A stretch of DNA of 64,000 nt from Cephalothrix simula (taxonomy: Eukaryota; Nemertea; Palaeonemertea; Archinemertea; Cephalotrichidae), in contig JAXIUW010206952.1 in NCBI GenBank assembly GCA_035591015.1, forward strand, positions 80,662 to 144,661. Direction: 5' to 3'. Shown here one piece after another: positions 35,952 to 44,521 of the stretch; within the stretch, counting starts at the first letter, position 1, and every line of letters starts with the position of its first letter. The notes beneath the pieces are model-generated. The model made no database searches and was not told where the DNA came from. It saw only the letters and a list, made by a program, of their open reading frames with translations. Position numbers and translations under genes: made by a program.

Positions 35952-37032
35952 TCTAACCCGGCAGGACAATTCTCTATTGTCCTGCTCCCACTGACTGGCC
36001 GAAGGCGTAGCCTTCGGCCAAGGTGGCAGTCACTATATATTGCCTATAACTCCAAGCAGATTTGGTGCTAAATTAAACTCACGATAACCGCTTCAAACAT
36101 TCCCCTAAACACCTTTGAGTGCAGGCATTGCCTGCGCTCAAGACTAGGGGTGCAGGGGCTAAAGCCCCTGCCGGGGGCTTGGGGGCGGTGCCCCCAAGTA
36201 ATAAATACTTTGGCAAATAGCCTTGCTTACTTACGTGGGTGCAAGGCAATTCTCTATTGCCTTGCTGGAGCAGCAAACCCAGATAAAGCACTCTCCGAGG
36301 AAGGAGACTTATTTTGTCTTGCCGAAGCAGCCTCCTCAAAGTTAAAGAAACTCCTTGTCACTGGCAGTGAGGCTTTGTGAGGAGGACTAGTCCCCCTCAC
36401 ACTCCCCCAAGTGGGGAACTACTGCGTTCCCCACACTCCTAGCAACGGTGCTTATTCTATGCCTTTAGATATAGTCAAAAGGTAACTTTATCTTTAGGGG
36501 CGTCATTCAGCATGGTCATTTTTTCTATTTTGTCTGGGGTTAAGAGCAAAGCTCTTAACAATCCCAGCAATCTTTTTTAAGGGAGCTTCGCTCCCAGTAC
36601 AATCCTATAGGTAGGGGCTGAAGTTTGTTGATTGGTCACAGTAAGATGCAAAGTAGTTCCTTCACTGCCTAAGATCTTACGAGGTTGTGCAACAAATACT
36701 TTCTGAAGAGACCACAGTTTGTAGACTATTCTTGTATATAGAAACGTTGTTGCTGGACAATACCCACAAAACCCTTTTAGTCTAAGTAATAGCAATGCTC
36801 ATCTAATTTAAGTTATATAACGGCAAACTCATCGGCCGAAGGCGTGAGCCATCGGCCGAGTCAGAGGGTGCAGGGAGCGTGCTACCTGCCGGGGTTGTTA
36901 GGGGTGGAACCCCTGACGCCGCCCATCTACCTTATCACTTTGCTTACTTACATGGTGGTGCAAGGCAATTCTCTATTGCTTTGCCGGAGCGGAGCTACCG
37001 CAAATGCCGGATGAGCAAGGCAGGGGATTGTT
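35952..37032. repeat. Hairpin cluster without genes
   Basis: About 1.1 kb with no credible gene but at least ten perfect or near-perfect palindromes: GGCAGGACAAT/ATTGTCCTGC (35959-35983), GGCCGAAGGC/GCCTTCGGCC (35998-36020), GCAGGGGC/GCCCCTGC (36151-36171), CTTGGGGGC/GCCCCCAAG (36178-36199), GCAAGGCAAT/ATTGCCTTGC (36241-36265), TGTGAGG/CCTCACA (36376-36402), GTGGGGAAC/GTTCCCCAC (36411-36434), GTTAAGAGC/GCTCTTAAC (36539-36559), GGGAGC/GCTCCC (36580-36594), and a second GCAAGGCAAT hairpin at 36960-36984. Loops are often 3-6 bases. Two of them share about 55 bases of flank (36220-36275 and 36940-36995). Confidence 0.85.
36887..36917 (-). repeat. 31-bp repeat, copy 2
   Basis: Exact reverse complement of 35871-35901, one kilobase away. 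The pair brackets most of the hairpin cluster, as ends of a mobile or formerly mobile segment might. Confidence 0.9.
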
Positions 37033-37485
37033 TTATGGAGTATGCCTCTGTAACCAATGCGCCAACTGTTCTGAAATTTCATCTTTTAACAATCCAGAAT
37101 GAACATCTATACCAGCACTGCGAAGCTGGGCTAGGCCACGACCACTGACTCGTGGGTGAGGGTCTTCTATTCCAGCATACACTGTAGCTATGTTGGCTTT
37201 GATTATAGCTGCACAGCATGATGGCGTCTTGCCCACAAAATTGCAGGGCTCAAGGGTTACATAAAGAATCGCACCGCTAAGATCTAGGCCTTGGCTATGT
37301 GCTTCTTTAATGGCGATGGCCTCGGCATGACCCTGTCCGGCTGGTTGAGTGCAGGCCTTGGTAACAATCTTATTGTCAATGGTGATAACGCAGCCCACGG
37401 CGGGGTTATCATTGGGTTTTACCGTTGAGGTTTTCGCCGTCTCTAGGGCTATACGCATGAATTGATGGTGCATAGAGGTGGCCAT
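37033..37485 (-). CDS. ribD: RibD-like deaminase domain, stand-alone
   Basis: A 150-residue protein matching only the N-terminal deaminase half of RibD, which deaminates diaminohydroxyphosphoribosylaminopyrimidine in riboflavin synthesis. Motifs: NPAVGCVIT (usually NPxVGCVIV), GHAEAIAI (zinc His and catalytic Glu), and VTLEPCNFVGKTPSCCAAII (zinc Cys pair of PC..xGxTPPC). It ends WLQRHTP, where the linker to the reductase domain would begin. Either it is a separate deaminase with a reductase elsewhere, or a truncated gene, since the hairpin cluster begins right after its stop. It follows metX by 9 bases. Confidence 0.8.
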   Translation of the reverse strand: MATSMHHQFMRIALETAKTSTVKPNDNPAVGCVITIDNKIVTKACTQPAGQGHAEAIAIKEAHSQGLDLSGAILYVTLEPCNFVGKTPSCCAAIIKANIATVYAGIEDPHPRVSGRGLAQLRSAGIDVHSGLLKDEISEQLAHWLQRHTP

Positions 37486-37494
37486 TATTTATTC

Positions 37495-38610
37495 TTATTT
37501 CTCTAAAAAATTAATGACAGGCTGGGCGAGGCGCTCTTCAATTACGGCCGACTTTAAGAAGAAATCATGCCCGTAGTCATCATCAATGCTTAAATGCTGA
37601 ACATCTATAGAGCATTGTTGAGCCGCATCAAATAATGCCTCCGAAAGATATGGCGGAAAAAGATTATCACCCGTAGCGGTTATGAGCAGCATCCGAGCTT
37701 TCACACCTTCCAAGGCACATTTTAGCGAACCGTAACGCATGGTTAAATCAAAATGATTCCATGTTTGTAGCAAATATACCATAGAATTAGGATCAAAACA
37801 GTTAGCAAAGGGCTCAGACACACGGCGTAAGTAATTTTCTGCCTCATGAAACATTTGCTGATGAAACTGAGCATCATTAAGCAGTTTGCGTGACGATTTA
37901 TGGTATTTAAGAAACTTGCGCTCCATGGTGATTGGCGAAATAAAGGTTGTAAAGCCAATCATACGAGCTACAGTAAGCCCGGCTTGGGGCGGATTTTGAG
38001 GGTCATAAATGCCGTTGTTATAATCTAAAGACCGCTGTATGGCATCTATTTGAGCGCGATTGGTCATAATCATAAACTGATTAGAATAGGGCGATGAGGC
38101 CACTATTATGCTGCGCTCTACAAATGACGGATAACGGATGCTCATGGCCAAGCTCACAAAGCCGCCCATACTGGGGCCAACTACGGCATGCAGTTTGGTA
38201 ATGCCCAGATGGTCTAATAGTAGCTTGTGCGCCTGAACAGCATCAAAAATGGTTACTACCGGAAAGGTCAGCCCGTAGGGCTTGTTGGTGCTAGGATTGA
38301 TAGAAGATGGACCACTGGTTCCACCACAACTACCCAGCATAGATATGCACAGCACGTAAAACTTATCGGTATCAATGGCTTTGCCCTTGCCCACCATAGC
38401 CTGCCACCAGCCCGGATCATTTTTGCTACCGCAAGCATGACTATTGCCCGTTAGTGCATGACAAACCAGTATGGCGGGATTATTTTTATTGCCCCAGCTT
38501 TCGTAGGCAACTTCTAATTTGTTGATTTTTTCTACCTCAGCCATGTGGAGCTGTTCAAATTCAAAGGGCTCATCGGAGGTGTAAGTAATTGCGTTAGGAT
38601 GCCTATTCAT
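37495..38610 (-). CDS. metX: Homoserine O-acetyltransferase (MetX family)
   Basis: Alpha/beta-hydrolase-fold acyltransferase of 371 residues, activating homoserine for methionine synthesis. Motifs: ILVCHALTGNSHACG, KAIDTDKFYVLCISMLGSCGG, TSGPSSINPSTNKPYGLTFP, nucleophile elbow VVGPSMGGFVSLA (catalytic Ser), TATGDNLFPP (Asp) and DDYGHDFFL (His). Family members usually have GGSMGG or GGSLGG; here GPSMGG, and LGSCGG for LGGC.GS. These keep the triad but hint at a divergent member, so serine acetyltransferase activity (as known for some relatives) is not excluded. Followed by the ribD-like gene. No SAM riboswitch is recognisable upstream. Confidence 0.85.
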   Translation of the reverse strand: MNRHPNAITYTSDEPFEFEQLHMAEVEKINKLEVAYESWGNKNNPAILVCHALTGNSHACGSKNDPGWWQAMVGKGKAIDTDKFYVLCISMLGSCGGTSGPSSINPSTNKPYGLTFPVVTIFDAVQAHKLLLDHLGITKLHAVVGPSMGGFVSLAMSIRYPSFVERSIIVASSPYSNQFMIMTNRAQIDAIQRSLDYNNGIYDPQNPPQAGLTVARMIGFTTFISPITMERKFLKYHKSSRKLLNDAQFHQQMFHEAENYLRRVSEPFANCFDPNSMVYLLQTWNHFDLTMRYGSLKCALEGVKARMLLITATGDNLFPPYLSEALFDAAQQCSIDVQHLSIDDDYGHDFFLKSAVIEERLAQPVINFLEK

Positions 38611-38790
38611 GGCTAGTTTTAACTAGAAATAATAATTAATATCGTTTTAATTTTGGTTAAACTCTATTGAGTGCTATTATTATGAGTTAATATGTAAAGG
38701 TTGCTTAGGCGAAAAAACCTTACAGGCTAGCCTAATACACCTAAAGCGTAAATTAACACGAACTAAAGGGTATAGCATTACATAATTCAT

Positions 38791-39444
38791 ATGGCTACAA
38801 AGAAAATGAGCTCTAAAGAGCTTGTGCATGACAGAGTGCAAGACACTCTATATAGTGCGCTTTTATACATAAAAAAGCATGCGTTGCTAATAGGATTAAT
38901 CATAATGGCGATAATAGCTGTTGGGCTTGGAATATGGTTTTACGGCTATTTAGAGCAGTCTTATCGGTTAGAGGTTTCAACGGCCTTTGAAACGCTAGAG
39001 CCGCAGCTAGCAGAGCAGCCCAGCACTGGCCGTAGCGTAGCCATAGCCGATTTTATGAAAGATTATGGACAAACTGTCTATGGTGTATCGGTATTGTGGC
39101 AAAAGGTTAAAGATAGTCTAGCCGAACAAGATTGGGATGCGGCTAAAGAGCTTTACGAAGAGATTATCAAGCATCCGTTGAGTCTGCCTCAGCATTTGGT
39201 AGAGGCTAAACTAGGATTGGCCAAGTATTGGGAAAAGCAGGGCGAGACAGACAAGGTGCTTGAGGCCATTCAATCTATTAATGAAGAAGGCTATGACGAT
39301 GTCAAAGAATATGCTTTAGGTAGTTACAAAGCGGCTCAGGGTGATCTAGCAGCTGCCAAGGAGCATTTTGAAAAGGTGTCAGCTAGTGTAACTAGTGGCA
39401 ATTTGGGCAGAAAAGCCAAGCAAATGCTAGAGTTTATACCGTAG
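38791..39444 (+). CDS. YfgM-like membrane-anchored TPR protein
   Basis: A 217-residue protein: short cytoplasmic N-terminus, one transmembrane helix (HALLIGLIIMAIIAVGLGIWFYGYL, about 31-55) and a periplasmic helical TPR-like region (AKELYEEIIKHP, VEAKLGLAKYWEKQGETDKVLEAI, ALGSYKAAQGDLAAAKEHFEKV). This architecture matches YfgM, an accessory of the Sec translocon and chaperone network, often placed near bamB/der. No such genes are next to it here. Other DUF2133-like TPR anchors would look the same. Confidence 0.6.
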   Translation: MATKKMSSKELVHDRVQDTLYSALLYIKKHALLIGLIIMAIIAVGLGIWFYGYLEQSYRLEVSTAFETLEPQLAEQPSTGRSVAIADFMKDYGQTVYGVSVLWQKVKDSLAEQDWDAAKELYEEIIKHPLSLPQHLVEAKLGLAKYWEKQGETDKVLEAIQSINEEGYDDVKEYALGSYKAAQGDLAAAKEHFEKVSASVTSGNLGRKAKQMLEFIP

Positions 39445-39768
39445 TGTGCTAAGTTCAGCAAGAAAGTCATGTTGTGGATGGTGGCGCAGGTTTATGTTGC
39501 GATTTTGTATTCTGACTTCGTGTCGTGATTTTGTGTTGCAATTTTTTATCGTGACTTTGTATTGTGAGGTGTTGTTGCCAAACGGTCTTTCCAGATTGAA
39601 GCCTACTAATTCTGGATGACCTAAAAGACTCTACCCAAGAAGATTTTTCTCAGTCTTCGGCTCTAAGTATTGAGGAACAGCGGGTATGCTCAATAGACAC
39701 AGTGGTGGCATCAGACTCGATTTTTAGTATATTTTTAACTAGTTAGCTATTAAAAAGAGGTTAATCCT
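39445..39768. other. Gap with GTGATTTTGTGTTGC-like units
   Basis: About 320 bases without a gene. From 39495 to 39575 it consists of four or five imperfect units of about 16-18 bases (GATTTTGTATTCTGAC, GATTTTGTGTTGCAAT, GACTTTGTATTGTGAG). Confidence 0.5.
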
Positions 39769-39987
39769 ATGGGAAATGATAACAAATCCGTTTATTTTGG
39801 CCATGTCAGCGATTTTGAGAAGGTGCTAGCCACCTCAAAGCGTGCGCGACACTTATTTGAAGAAAAGGCACGACCTTTAGTTGATCAAAAATATAAGTAT
39901 CATTATGCAGCCTTGGCCGAATACGAAGAGGGTCTTATTGAATTGGCTCAAGAAGAAATCACAGATAGCGATCTAGAGCTTGAATAA
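39769..39987 (+). CDS. rpoZ: RNA polymerase omega subunit-like protein
   Basis: A 72-residue protein with a good ribosome site (AAAAAGAGG, about 12 bases upstream). The stretch FEKVLATSKRARHL matches the omega core (FELVLLASKRARQL), and YHYAALAEYEEGLIEL matches the conserved (V)ALREIAEGKI. The N-terminus lacks the usual ARITVEDC opening and the C-terminus ends in an acidic tail. I read it as a divergent omega; omega supports RNA polymerase assembly. The gene overlaps the next lipoprotein gene by 8 bases, and spoT, a frequent neighbour, is not adjacent. Confidence 0.65.
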   Translation: MGNDNKSVYFGHVSDFEKVLATSKRARHLFEEKARPLVDQKYKYHYAALAEYEEGLIELAQEEITDSDLELE

Positions 39988-40564
39988 AAGCATCTTATTG
40001 ATAATAGCTTCGCTGGGGCTGTTTGGGTGCTCATTTAGCGAAGATATTAGTTACGAGTTCGGGTTAGGATCTTCAGAAATTGTCGTTGAGGTTGCCTTTG
40101 AGGGCGAGCCACCGCCGGACGAAGTTATAATTGTTGCCGTAAGAAATGAATACATAGTGCCACCAGAGCTGCAAAGCACTATGGGGGACAATGGCAATCT
40201 CTATAACAATGCTATGGCCTTTGCTGAGGCTACTAGACCCGCAGTTAGTGCCTATGGATTAGCTGGCAAATCCAGACTGGCAATAGCTTTTCCACGTTCT
40301 GACAAAAACATCTACATTTGGGTAATGGTTCGGGGCTATGCCGTAGAGCGACGCCGATTTAGTCATATAAGCGCAGTGAGTGCCATCAATACCATTGTCC
40401 GCATGAAAGAACTGCCAGACTGGGATGATTACTTTGTAACTTACATAGCTCCGGTGATGCAAGACTATGTGCTTGACCAGCGTTATGGATTATCTGCACA
40501 TGGGCAGTTGGCTCTAGGCCAGTGGCTATTGAATGAACGCAAACGGATTTTAGGGCTTGAGTAA
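39980..40564 (+). CDS. Lipoprotein, unassigned
   Basis: A 194-residue protein starting at a TTG inside the end of the rpoZ-like gene: MNKSILLIIASLGLFGC, lipobox LFGC. The mature region begins with SFSEDISYEFGLGSSEIVVE, with later segments VIIVAVRNEYIVPPELQST and KNIYIWVMVRGYAVERRRF. No family is recognised. Its last codons overlap the lpxB start, so it is translationally linked to both neighbours. Confidence 0.6.
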   Translation: MNKSILLIIASLGLFGCSFSEDISYEFGLGSSEIVVEVAFEGEPPPDEVIIVAVRNEYIVPPELQSTMGDNGNLYNNAMAFAEATRPAVSAYGLAGKSRLAIAFPRSDKNIYIWVMVRGYAVERRRFSHISAVSAINTIVRMKELPDWDDYFVTYIAPVMQDYVLDQRYGLSAHGQLALGQWLLNERKRILGLE

Positions 40565-41753
40565 AAAGCACAACTTGAAGCTGATGATGGTCGCTGCCGA
40601 GCTTTCTGGCGACCAACACGGAGCAGCATTGCTGCGTGAGGTAAAAAAAATCAGGCAGTGCGAAGCCTTTGGCGTAGGTGGTCCCAACATGGTGAGCGAA
40701 GGTTTTAGAACTATCCGTAGTTTTGAGCGTCTGCAACATCTGGGGATTGCTGGCTTTATTAAGAATATATTTTATGTTTATGCGCTATTCAAAGAATTGG
40801 CGCAGCTTTGTGCAGAGCAAGAACCCGATGCAATTGTTTTAATTGATTATCCATTCTTTAATCTGCGTTTGGCGAGGCATTTGCGAAGGCTTGGGATTCC
40901 GATTATTCACTACAGTGCCCCACAGGTTTGGGCATCAAGGCCGGGTAGGGTTAAAAAACTTAGCTATACCGATTGTCTGATTGTCTTACTGCCTTTTGAA
41001 GAAGAAATATTTACCACCAAGGGCATTAACGCTAAGTTTTTTGGGCATCCACTGGTTGATGCAGCTCAAGATACTCAGAAGTATGACCAACTTTGCGCCA
41101 AGCTAAGGCAGCTCAACTGGAACTTTAATGCTCCATGCGTGGTCATTGCTCCGGGTAGTCGGGCATTATGGTTAAAACTAAATCTGCCTGCCTATTTGGG
41201 CATGGCTAAGCTCCTCAAGAGCAAAGTGCCTGATATACAATTCATTTTGCCCTTGGCGGCTAGTCTTGATTGCAATTTTGTTGAGCAGTCTATCATTGCC
41301 AGTGGCCTTAATAGAGACTGTCTCTATATCAGTGATGACCTTTCGGCAAGCCTTGATTTGGCCACCATTGGTGTAATAAACTTTGGTACAGCTACCATGC
41401 AAACGATGCTCAAGGGCGTGCCATTTTTTTCAACCACTAGAGGCAGCCGGCTTGACTATATAGTGTGGCGTATAGTCTATCGGAGCTTCAAAACGCTTAA
41501 CATGGCTAACATACTGTGGCGATATCGGCATAACATACCTATAGCCGATGACAAGCAGTTTCTGATTAAAGAGCTTATTCAAAACGAATGTACAGCTGAA
41601 AACATGGCCAAGCACGCACTGCAATTGCTTGATGATCAACAGCTTTACCAGCAACTAAAAACCGGATTGCTAGAATGCACTCAAACGCTTGGCAAGGGTG
41701 GCGCATACACTAAGGCCGCCGAGCTTATAATCAACTATGCCGAGGGGCGTTAG
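40557..41753 (+). CDS. lpxB: Lipid-A-disaccharide synthase
   Basis: GT19 glycosyltransferase joining UDP-2,3-diacylglucosamine and lipid X on the cytoplasmic face of the inner membrane. 398 residues. Motifs: MMVAAELSGDQHGAALL (family GE.SGD, here AELSGD), GVGGPNMVSEGF (GVGGP.M...G), VLIDYPFFNLRLARHL (VLIDSPDFNLRVA), YSAPQVWASRPGRVKK (Y.SPQVWAW...R), and GTATMQTMLKGVPF (SGTATLE). The start is a TTG overlapping the previous stop; ATG codons at 40581 and 40584 would trim eight or nine residues, still before the conserved start. It implies a Gram-negative cell with lipid A. Confidence 0.93.
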   Translation: MSKKHNLKLMMVAAELSGDQHGAALLREVKKIRQCEAFGVGGPNMVSEGFRTIRSFERLQHLGIAGFIKNIFYVYALFKELAQLCAEQEPDAIVLIDYPFFNLRLARHLRRLGIPIIHYSAPQVWASRPGRVKKLSYTDCLIVLLPFEEEIFTTKGINAKFFGHPLVDAAQDTQKYDQLCAKLRQLNWNFNAPCVVIAPGSRALWLKLNLPAYLGMAKLLKSKVPDIQFILPLAASLDCNFVEQSIIASGLNRDCLYISDDLSASLDLATIGVINFGTATMQTMLKGVPFFSTTRGSRLDYIVWRIVYRSFKTLNMANILWRYRHNIPIADDKQFLIKELIQNECTAENMAKHALQLLDDQQLYQQLKTGLLECTQTLGKGGAYTKAAELIINYAEGR

Positions 41754-42019
41754 TTTACTATCTCTAGCAGAGTTTGCCATAGAGGCTTTTTGTGGTGACT
41801 TTGCTCATTGATTGTTAGCAAATTGATTGTGCTTAGGCATGAGCGAAAAACGCAGTAACACCGCCGAGCTTCGCACTACTGGCCTCATGCTGTCGGGCTT
41901 GGTTCAACCATTGAAGCGAGGCCAAGAAGGCTAAACTATTCAATGGTCGCAGGCGTAGTCATCAACTATTATGTATTATGCTGACTACGCTTACTTTTAT
42001 GCTTACTACGCCTACTATG
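41754..42019. other. Gap between convergent lpxB and lgt
   Basis: About 265 bases, no gene. The right end (41975-42020) repeats TATGCTGACTACGC / TATGCTTACTACGC units of about 25 bases. No clear terminator hairpin. Confidence 0.4.
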
Positions 42020-42892
42020 TTAAGACCTACGACCGGCTTTTTTGCCGACTTTCTGCCGTTTATTACTGTTTTTATTGACGAATAATGTGCCCGGCTGATT
42101 GAATGATGGGTGCTTAATAATTAGATAAACCCCAATAAGCATCATGGGCAGGCTTAGGAGCTGACCCATAGTGAAGTAGTTCAGAATATAGCCGATATGA
42201 GCATCAGGAAGGCGCACATATTCAACTATCCAGCGGAATAGACCATACAGAAACAGGTACGCTCCAAACATAGTGCTGGCATATTTAGCTCGGGTTAGCA
42301 TAATCTGCATTATTATAGCCATCACTAAGCCCTCTAAAAATGCTTCATAGAGCTGCGTTGGGTGGCGAGGCAGGCCGTTCTGCTCAAAGATTACTCCCCA
42401 AGTGCCATCAGTGGCCATGCCATAAAGTTCTGCATTGATAAAATTACCAATACGACCCAAGCCTAGGGCAATCGGAAACAGCGTTGTGCAAACTCGTACA
42501 GAATCACAAAACGGAATGCCACGCTTACTATCTAAGAACAGCAAGGCGATTATTACACCCAGCAAACCACCATGATATGACATACCCCCACGCCAAGTTT
42601 CAATAACTCGCCACGGCTCTGCCCAGTAACTTGGCCCGCCATAAAAGATAAACCACCCCAAGCGACCTCCTAACACAACGCCTACAAATACCCACGGTGC
42701 TAAGGTAGCCAGCTGATCAGTATTTAGCCAACCCGTAGCATTGGTAGCCTCCATGCGTAAGGCTTTGCGATGTGCAATCAGATAGCACAGCACATAAGAT
42801 AAAAAATACATAAACCCGTACCAAGCCACATTAACTGGTCCAATGCTAAACATCACCGGGTCAAGATTGTGTGTGTATATCCAAGATTCCAT
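42020..42892 (-). CDS. lgt: Prolipoprotein diacylglyceryl transferase
   Basis: Inner-membrane enzyme that lipidates the lipobox cysteine of prolipoproteins, the first step for the many lipoproteins in this window. 290 residues, seven transmembrane helices. Motifs: GVVLGGRLGWFIFYGG, WRGGMSYHGGLLGV (conserved H of MSFHGG), and the signature LGRIGNFINAELYG (GRxGNFxNxE). A basic tail ends NSNKRQKVGKKAGRRS. Single-gene unit. Confidence 0.97.
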   Translation of the reverse strand: MESWIYTHNLDPVMFSIGPVNVAWYGFMYFLSYVLCYLIAHRKALRMEATNATGWLNTDQLATLAPWVFVGVVLGGRLGWFIFYGGPSYWAEPWRVIETWRGGMSYHGGLLGVIIALLFLDSKRGIPFCDSVRVCTTLFPIALGLGRIGNFINAELYGMATDGTWGVIFEQNGLPRHPTQLYEAFLEGLVMAIIMQIMLTRAKYASTMFGAYLFLYGLFRWIVEYVRLPDAHIGYILNYFTMGQLLSLPMMLIGVYLIIKHPSFNQPGTLFVNKNSNKRQKVGKKAGRRS

Positions 42893-43040
42893 TGTTGATT
42901 ATGTTAAATATTTAAGCTAGTTAAGCTATTTAGGTTCTATTAGGTGCTTTAGGCTAAACAATATAACTTACGGATTTCCAAAGCTAATATATGAATAGCG
43001 CAAGGTTTGCCTGCGCTAAAGAATAATCTGATAACTAAGG

Positions 43041-43059
43041 CCAGCCCTATCAAGGCTGG
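43041..43059 (-). terminator. Hairpin after the DAHP synthase gene
   Basis: Stem CCAGCC/GGCTGG with a seven-base loop, 13 bases past the aroF stop. No T-run follows, so it is a weak terminator call. Confidence 0.45.
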
Positions 43060-43072
43060 GCACTAGAATTAA

Positions 43073-44107
43073 TTATCTGTGGTTCATGGTTATTTGGCGT
43101 AGTTCAGTCCAAATTTTAATCATGGATGCTAGCTCGGCTTCATCACTGATAGCCTGAAAGCCGTCTACTAAGGCATGCTTGGGGTTACTGTGGACATCAA
43201 GTAATATTCCATCAGCACCACCGGCTGCGGCCATGTTTCCCATAGATTGCACTGACTGACGATTGCCCGAGCTATGCGAAACATCAAACACTATAGGTAG
43301 AACGATTTTTCGGCGTAAAGTGATTATTTCGTCTAAATCGGCCTGATTACGCATAGAATGACCAATGCCTTTAACTCCCCTCAGACAGATCATAAGGCTT
43401 TGATTGCCCTGTTCCATAATGTAATTAGCTGCCTTTAGTGTTTCATCAATTGAGTTAGAAAAGCCACGCTTGTAGAGCACTGGTTTTTTTGTGCGTCCAA
43501 CCTCAATCAGCAGCTCAAAGTTTTGAGCATTGCGAGTGCCTATTTGCAGTATGTCAATATCGTACTTCAAGAATAGGTCAAGATCACGAACGTCAAGTAT
43601 TTCACTAACAATGGGCAGTCCAACCTCTTGGCGAACATCATGAAGCACCTTGAGGCCGTCTTCCTTTAATCCTTGAAAATCGTAGGGGCTGGTGCGAGGT
43701 TTATAGGCACCACCACGGTTGATTTTAACCCCAGCCCGTTTAGCCATTTGATGCGAAGGTAGGGTATAGTCTTTGTCTACAGCGCACACACCGCCCATCA
43801 CCACTAAGGGTTCATCGGCACCAATCTTAAAATCATAACCGGGAATAGAGAGGGCTTCTCTGGTTCGTGAGTGTGCCAAGGCCATGTTCTGAGGCACGCC
43901 CTCAATGGGAATAACCTGCTTCACACCCGACATCTGGCGTATTTCAGAGCGATGACTGTCTGAAACATTGCCGAACACGTTATCAACTATAACGGAGTTA
44001 TCTTTTTGACCCGGATTGGTTTTGATGCGCAATCCCCAGCCTTCTATGCGTTGGCGAACGGTTTGAATGTCTTGGGGGGCGGCGTTAAGATCGTACTGTA
44101 TAATCAT
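43073..44107 (-). CDS. Type I-beta DAHP synthase-like protein with altered site motifs
   Basis: A 344-residue protein like AroF of Bacillus/Thermotoga type: N-terminal ferredoxin-like domain (IIQYDLNAAPQDIQTVRQRI) and a TIM-barrel catalytic domain with RGGAYKPRTSPYDFQGLKEDG, the GTRNAQNFELL segment, KKPVLYKRG and FDVSHSSGNRQSV. DAHP synthase makes the first intermediate of aromatic amino-acid synthesis from PEP and erythrose-4-phosphate. The usual metal and substrate texts are changed: GPCAVES is GVCAVDK, CERG is CLRG, VDPSH is FDVSH, and EVHP is DVHS. Cys, Lys and His are kept, Glu becomes Asp. It may be a true DAHP synthase of a divergent clade or a relative with another reaction. Confidence 0.7.
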   Translation of the reverse strand: MIIQYDLNAAPQDIQTVRQRIEGWGLRIKTNPGQKDNSVIVDNVFGNVSDSHRSEIRQMSGVKQVIPIEGVPQNMALAHSRTREALSIPGYDFKIGADEPLVVMGGVCAVDKDYTLPSHQMAKRAGVKINRGGAYKPRTSPYDFQGLKEDGLKVLHDVRQEVGLPIVSEILDVRDLDLFLKYDIDILQIGTRNAQNFELLIEVGRTKKPVLYKRGFSNSIDETLKAANYIMEQGNQSLMICLRGVKGIGHSMRNQADLDEIITLRRKIVLPIVFDVSHSSGNRQSVQSMGNMAAAGGADGILLDVHSNPKHALVDGFQAISDEAELASMIKIWTELRQITMNHR

Positions 44108-44521
44108 GCTTATTACTATGCTTATTATTGCGCTTATTACTAATGCTTAATTTTTTATGCTTATTTTTTGACTGATAGCATCGCCTAACATATTGCCTAT
44201 GAAGTGCCACACCTTTCAGAAATATAGCATGGCTTAGTTATTGAACGACCAAGCGTGCTTTTTAATACTTGGGCATTGTGTGCTTTGTTTTGTAAAACCT
44301 CTAATACAAATCACTTAGCATGGTCAATAAACCGCAACCTACGTGATTATAGTATCCTTTCCGATTATGATTGCAAAATAAATTTCAACATAAATCACAG
44401 CATAAGGGTGAAGTAATTACGAAATGAATTGCAACATAAACCGGTGCCAGTATGCACAAACAATATGCAGAATATTCCCAAGTATTGCGCTAATTATTGT
44501 AGAATTGGTATCGTGAAGAAT
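44108..44521. other. Gap with a TGCTTATTA repeat array
   Basis: About 410 bases between the divergent aroF-like and rsfS genes. 44107-44168 is a run of five or six TGCTTATTA-like units of 9-14 bases. The rest shows nothing I can name. Confidence 0.45.

Noticed and set aside
36079-37148. Short frames on both strands in the hairpin block
   Set aside because: They run through palindromes and have no homology-like text.
38611-38790. Possible SAM riboswitch before metX
   Set aside because: No kink-turn or conserved SAM-I, -II or -IV core text in the leader.
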